7,781 bases of DNA. It comes from Cellvibrionales bacterium. Lineage in GTDB: Bacteria > Pseudomonadota > Gammaproteobacteria > Pseudomonadales > JAHEGP01. A model generated the notes under the pieces. The model was not told where the DNA came from. It saw only the letters and a program-made list of their open reading frames with translations, and did not search any database. The position numbers and the translations under genes are program-made. Shown piece after piece: positions 6,091 to 7,781 of this stretch; within the stretch, counting starts at the first letter, position 1, and the number at the start of each line of letters is the position of its first letter. The stretch lies in the NCBI GenBank assembly GCA_024645065.1, contig JAHEGP010000154.1:1-7781 (forward strand). Reading direction: 5' to 3'.

Positions 6091-6119
6091 GGGCTGGTCT
6101 CCCGACCGGCCTCGTGGTT
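6091..6119 (+). terminator. Probable terminator after the HU-like gene
   Basis: GGCTGGTC (6092-6099) and GACCGGCC (6104-6111) form an 8-bp stem with one G-T pair and a TCCC loop, 19 bases after the stop codon. It is followed by TCGTGGTTT, a weak T-tract. The stem strength and position fit termination of the HU-like transcript. No further gene is visible before the promoter at 6242-6271. Confidence 0.5.
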
Positions 6120-6241
6120 TCCCCTCCCTGTCTTCCTGAATCCGCTCGCACCCCCCTTCGATCTGCAGTCGGCAGCTTCAGTTCGGTGAAAACTGCCTGT
6201 GGCACGTTCCTTGTTCCCTGGATGAAATAATCGTTGGCAGC

Positions 6242-6271
6242 TTAACCGCGGCTTGTTATATCGGGTATAAT
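6242..6271 (+). promoter_or_regulatory. Sigma-70 promoter of the zinc-ribbon gene and probably aspS
   Basis: A perfect -10 box TATAAT (6266-6271) is preceded by TTAACC (6242-6247, four of six consensus positions) at 18-bp spacing. The expected transcription start is near 6278, about 54 bases before the ATG at 6332. It is the best promoter in the window. Confidence 0.7.
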
Positions 6272-6287
6272 CGCCGCCCTTGACGAG

Positions 6288-6309
6288 GCCCGGGAGGTTT
6301 TTCCCGGGC
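6288..6309 (+). promoter_or_regulatory. 5'-leader stem-loop upstream of the zinc-ribbon gene
   Basis: GCCCGGGA (6288-6295) and TCCCGGGC (6302-6309) form a perfect 8-bp stem around GGTTTT. It would begin about ten bases after the predicted transcription start and end seven bases before the TTGGAG ribosome site (6317-6322). There is no T-run after it. An mRNA-stabilising or translation-modulating 5' stem is likelier than a terminator. Confidence 0.55.
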
Positions 6310-6331
6310 GCCCTGTTTGGAGTTGAATCAC

Positions 6332-6640
6332 ATGCCAATTTACGAATATCAGTGTCAGGCATGCAGGCATCAGTTTGAAAAGCTGCAAAAAATCAGTGAC
6401 AAACCGCTCAGCATTTGCCCGGCGTGTCAAAAGCCCGAGCTGAAAAAGATGGTTTCTGCAGCCGCCTTCCGGCTCAAGGGCGGAGGCTGGTATGAGACTG
6501 ATTTCAAAACCGGCAACAAGAAAAACCTGTCCTCCAATGCGGGCAGTGATGGCGCTGGATCAGCCGCCAAGCCTGCTGCCGACAGCACCACTCCAGGAAA
6601 AGAAAAGGGCAAGGCTGTCGCCGCCAGGGACAACAACTAG
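6332..6640 (+). CDS. FmdB-type zinc-ribbon protein
   Basis: The 102-residue product starts MPIYEYQCQACRHQFE, the signature of the FmdB/CxxC_CxxC regulatory-type family. Two zinc knuckles, Cys8-x2-Cys11 and Cys29-x2-Cys32, would hold one metal ion. FRLKGGGWYETDF (46-58) is the conserved segment that follows. From about 60 the tail is low-complexity (Ala, Gly, Ser, Lys), as is usual and poorly conserved. The family is named after a putative regulator of formamidase in Methylophilus, but its molecular role in most bacteria is unknown. ATG 6332 is preferred over TTG 6317 because TTGGAG (6317-6322) is itself the ribosome site and the family begins at MPIYEY. It lies 177 bp before aspS on the same strand, an arrangement I recall as common in gammaproteobacteria, so co-transcription is likely. 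Confidence 0.93.
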   Translation: MPIYEYQCQACRHQFEKLQKISDKPLSICPACQKPELKKMVSAAAFRLKGGGWYETDFKTGNKKNLSSNAGSDGAGSAAKPAADSTTPGKEKGKAVAARDNN

Positions 6641-6712
6641 TCGCTCTATCCCTGCAGCTTGCGAGGTGATTCCCGCTTAATGGCAAGTGGACGCTACCCA
6701 AAGCGGCGTCGA

Positions 6713-6730
6713 CTCGCCAGGCGGGGTTTT
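6713..6730 (+). terminator. Small hairpin with T4 between the zinc-ribbon gene and aspS
   Basis: CTCGC (6713-6717) can pair with GCGGG (6721-6725, one G-T pair) around CAG, followed by GTTTT. A competing pairing, GGCG (6705-6708) with CGCC (6715-6718), overlaps it. This may be a weak or partial terminator. The stem is short, so the call is tentative. Confidence 0.25.
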
Positions 6731-6773
6731 GCGTTCGCAAGTCTGCATCAGCGATCACCACAATCATCGAAAC

Positions 6774-6798
6774 CCCGGCGCTGCCAGGCGGCGCCGGG
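6774..6798 (+). promoter_or_regulatory. Very stable stem-loop just upstream of the aspS ribosome site
   Basis: CCCGGCGCTGC (6774-6784) and GCGGCGCCGGG (6788-6798) form an 11-bp stem with a single G-T pair and a three-base CAG loop. The outer eight pairs are perfect. It ends eight bases before AGGA (6807-6810), and no T-run follows. Possible roles are control of AspRS translation, mRNA processing between the two genes, or protection of the aspS message. Confidence 0.6.
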
Positions 6799-6817
6799 AA
6801 CACAACAGGAATTCGTT

Positions 6818-7781
6818 ATGCGCACTCATTACTGCGGTGATATCAGGCCCGAGCACTGTGACACCAATATCACCCTGTGCGGGTGGGTCGACAGGCGTCG
6901 AGATCACGGTGGCGTTATCTTTCTCGACCTGCGTGACCACCGGGGGCTGGTTCAGGTTGTGTTCGATCCGGATGCCGGGGCGGCCTTCGAGCTGGCAGAC
7001 AAAGTGCGTAGCGAGTATGTATTGTGCGTCACCGGCAAAGTGCGTCGCCGCGAGGGCGATACCGTCAATCCCAACATGCCGACCGGAGAAATCGAGGTTT
7101 ACGGTACTGAACTGGAAATTCTCAGTGTTGCCCAGACCCCGCCGTTCCCGCTCGACCAACATCATGCCGTGGGAGAAGACGTGCGCTTGCGTTATCGTTA
7201 TGTTGACCTGCGGCGCAGTGAGATGCAGCAAAAGCTGCGAACCCGGGCGCGGGTCACCAGTTTGACTCGCCGCTATCTCGAGGAGTCGGGTTTTGTTGAG
7301 CTTGAAACGCCCATACTGACCCGCGCCACACCCGAAGGAGCGCGGGACTACCTTGTGCCGAGCCGAACCCATCCCGGTGAATTTTTCGCCCTGCCGCAGT
7401 CGCCACAACTGTTCAAGCAACTGCTGATGATGTCGGGCTTTGATCGCTACTACCAGATTGCCAGGTGTTTTCGCGATGAAGACCTGCGCGCGGACAGGCA
7501 GCCGGAATTCACCCAGGTGGACATAGAAACCAGTTTCATGTCCGATGACCAAATTATGGCGGTAGCCGAGGGCTTGATTCGCAAATTGTTCGAGGAAACC
7601 CTCGCTGTCGACCTCGGTGAAATGCCCCGCATGCCCTATGCCGAGGCGATGGCTCGCTTTGGTAGTGACAAGCCCGATCTGCGTATTCCGCTGGAGCTGG
7701 TCGACATCACAGACCTGATGCAGGCCGTTGAATTCAAGGTTTTCAATGGCCCGGCGAATGATCCCAGGGGTCGGGTTGCGG
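6818..7781 (+). CDS. aspS: Aspartyl-tRNA synthetase, N-terminal part (runs off the window)
   Basis: This class II enzyme charges tRNA-Asp. 321 codons are present with no stop; the bacterial enzyme is about 590 residues, so the rest lies beyond the right edge. The N-terminal anticodon-binding OB-fold (about 1-105) starts MRTHYCGDIRPEHCD and contains LCGWVDRRRDHGG. The catalytic domain follows: RYRYVDLRR (127-135), ETPILTRATPEGARDYLVPSR, FALPQSPQLFKQLLM, and motif 2 with CFRDEDLRADRQPEFTQ. The GAD insertion domain begins near the end (YGSDKPDLR-like segment FGSDKPDLR). The start is ATG 6818 with AGGA at 6807-6810, seven bases upstream. Residue 30 is His, where the tRNA-Asp-specific E. coli enzyme has Leu. 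Pseudomonas-type enzymes with His here also charge tRNA-Asn, so this may be a non-discriminating AspRS. The upstream partner gene is the FmdB-type protein. Confidence 0.97.
   Translation, partial: MRTHYCGDIRPEHCDTNITLCGWVDRRRDHGGVIFLDLRDHRGLVQVVFDPDAGAAFELADKVRSEYVLCVTGKVRRREGDTVNPNMPTGEIEVYGTELEILSVAQTPPFPLDQHHAVGEDVRLRYRYVDLRRSEMQQKLRTRARVTSLTRRYLEESGFVELETPILTRATPEGARDYLVPSRTHPGEFFALPQSPQLFKQLLMMSGFDRYYQIARCFRDEDLRADRQPEFTQVDIETSFMSDDQIMAVAEGLIRKLFEETLAVDLGEMPRMPYAEAMARFGSDKPDLRIPLELVDITDLMQAVEFKVFNGPANDPRGRVA

Noticed and set aside
5721..6362. Minus-strand open frame of 213 codons across the HU-like gene and the following gap
   Set aside because: It runs antisense through the HU-like gene, a terminator-like hairpin and a strong promoter, and has no motif.
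6764..7552. Minus-strand open frame of 262 codons over aspS
   Set aside because: It is opposite highly conserved AspRS motifs and its translation resembles no known protein.
1..7781. tRNA genes, CRISPR arrays, insertion sequences, phage or defence genes
   Set aside because: No cloverleaf-like segment, repeat-spacer array, transposase motif or terminal inverted repeat pair was seen. The short gaps hold only promoters and hairpins.

Overview
The window looks like a core-chromosome segment of a gammaproteobacterium, probably a relative of the Pseudomonadales/Cellvibrionales. The base composition is moderately GC-rich. ProRS, AspRS, HemB and the histone-like protein are all of gammaproteobacterial type, and AspRS matches the Pseudomonas form as I remember it. 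The taxonomic placement is inference from remembered family sequences, not from a search. I see no insertion sequence, phage gene, CRISPR array, tRNA or rRNA. The window is mainly housekeeping, and I did not find a convincing new multi-gene system.

Layout: on the left, hemB (haem synthesis, GTG start, zinc-type active site) and a stand-alone cyclic-nucleotide-binding-domain protein lie on the + strand. They meet a minus-strand block head-on across a 133-bp gap that holds hairpins. Read in its own direction, the minus block is proS (prolyl-tRNA synthetase), then a small secreted lytic transglycosylase, then a small membrane-anchored helix-hairpin-helix protein. A 108-bp divergent spacer separates proS from a + strand series: a HIT-family protein, a histone-like HU-family protein with a basic N-terminal extension, an FmdB-type zinc-ribbon protein, and aspS (aspartyl-tRNA synthetase), which runs off the right edge.

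How the genes relate: proS and aspS both supply charged tRNA. AspRS carries His at the position that, in Pseudomonas-type enzymes, goes with also charging tRNA-Asn, so this cell may make Asn-tRNA by transamidation. The FmdB-like gene has a near-ideal promoter (TATAAT) and is probably co-transcribed with aspS. A strong stem-loop lies a few bases upstream of the ribosome binding site of each of these two genes. The AT-rich leader of the HU-like gene contains a perfect 12-bp palindrome and a second imperfect inverted repeat. These non-coding structures, the changed HIT motif, the divergent cyclic-nucleotide pocket and the membrane-tethered helix-hairpin-helix protein are the points most worth a second look. 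No gap between genes exceeds 300 bases.
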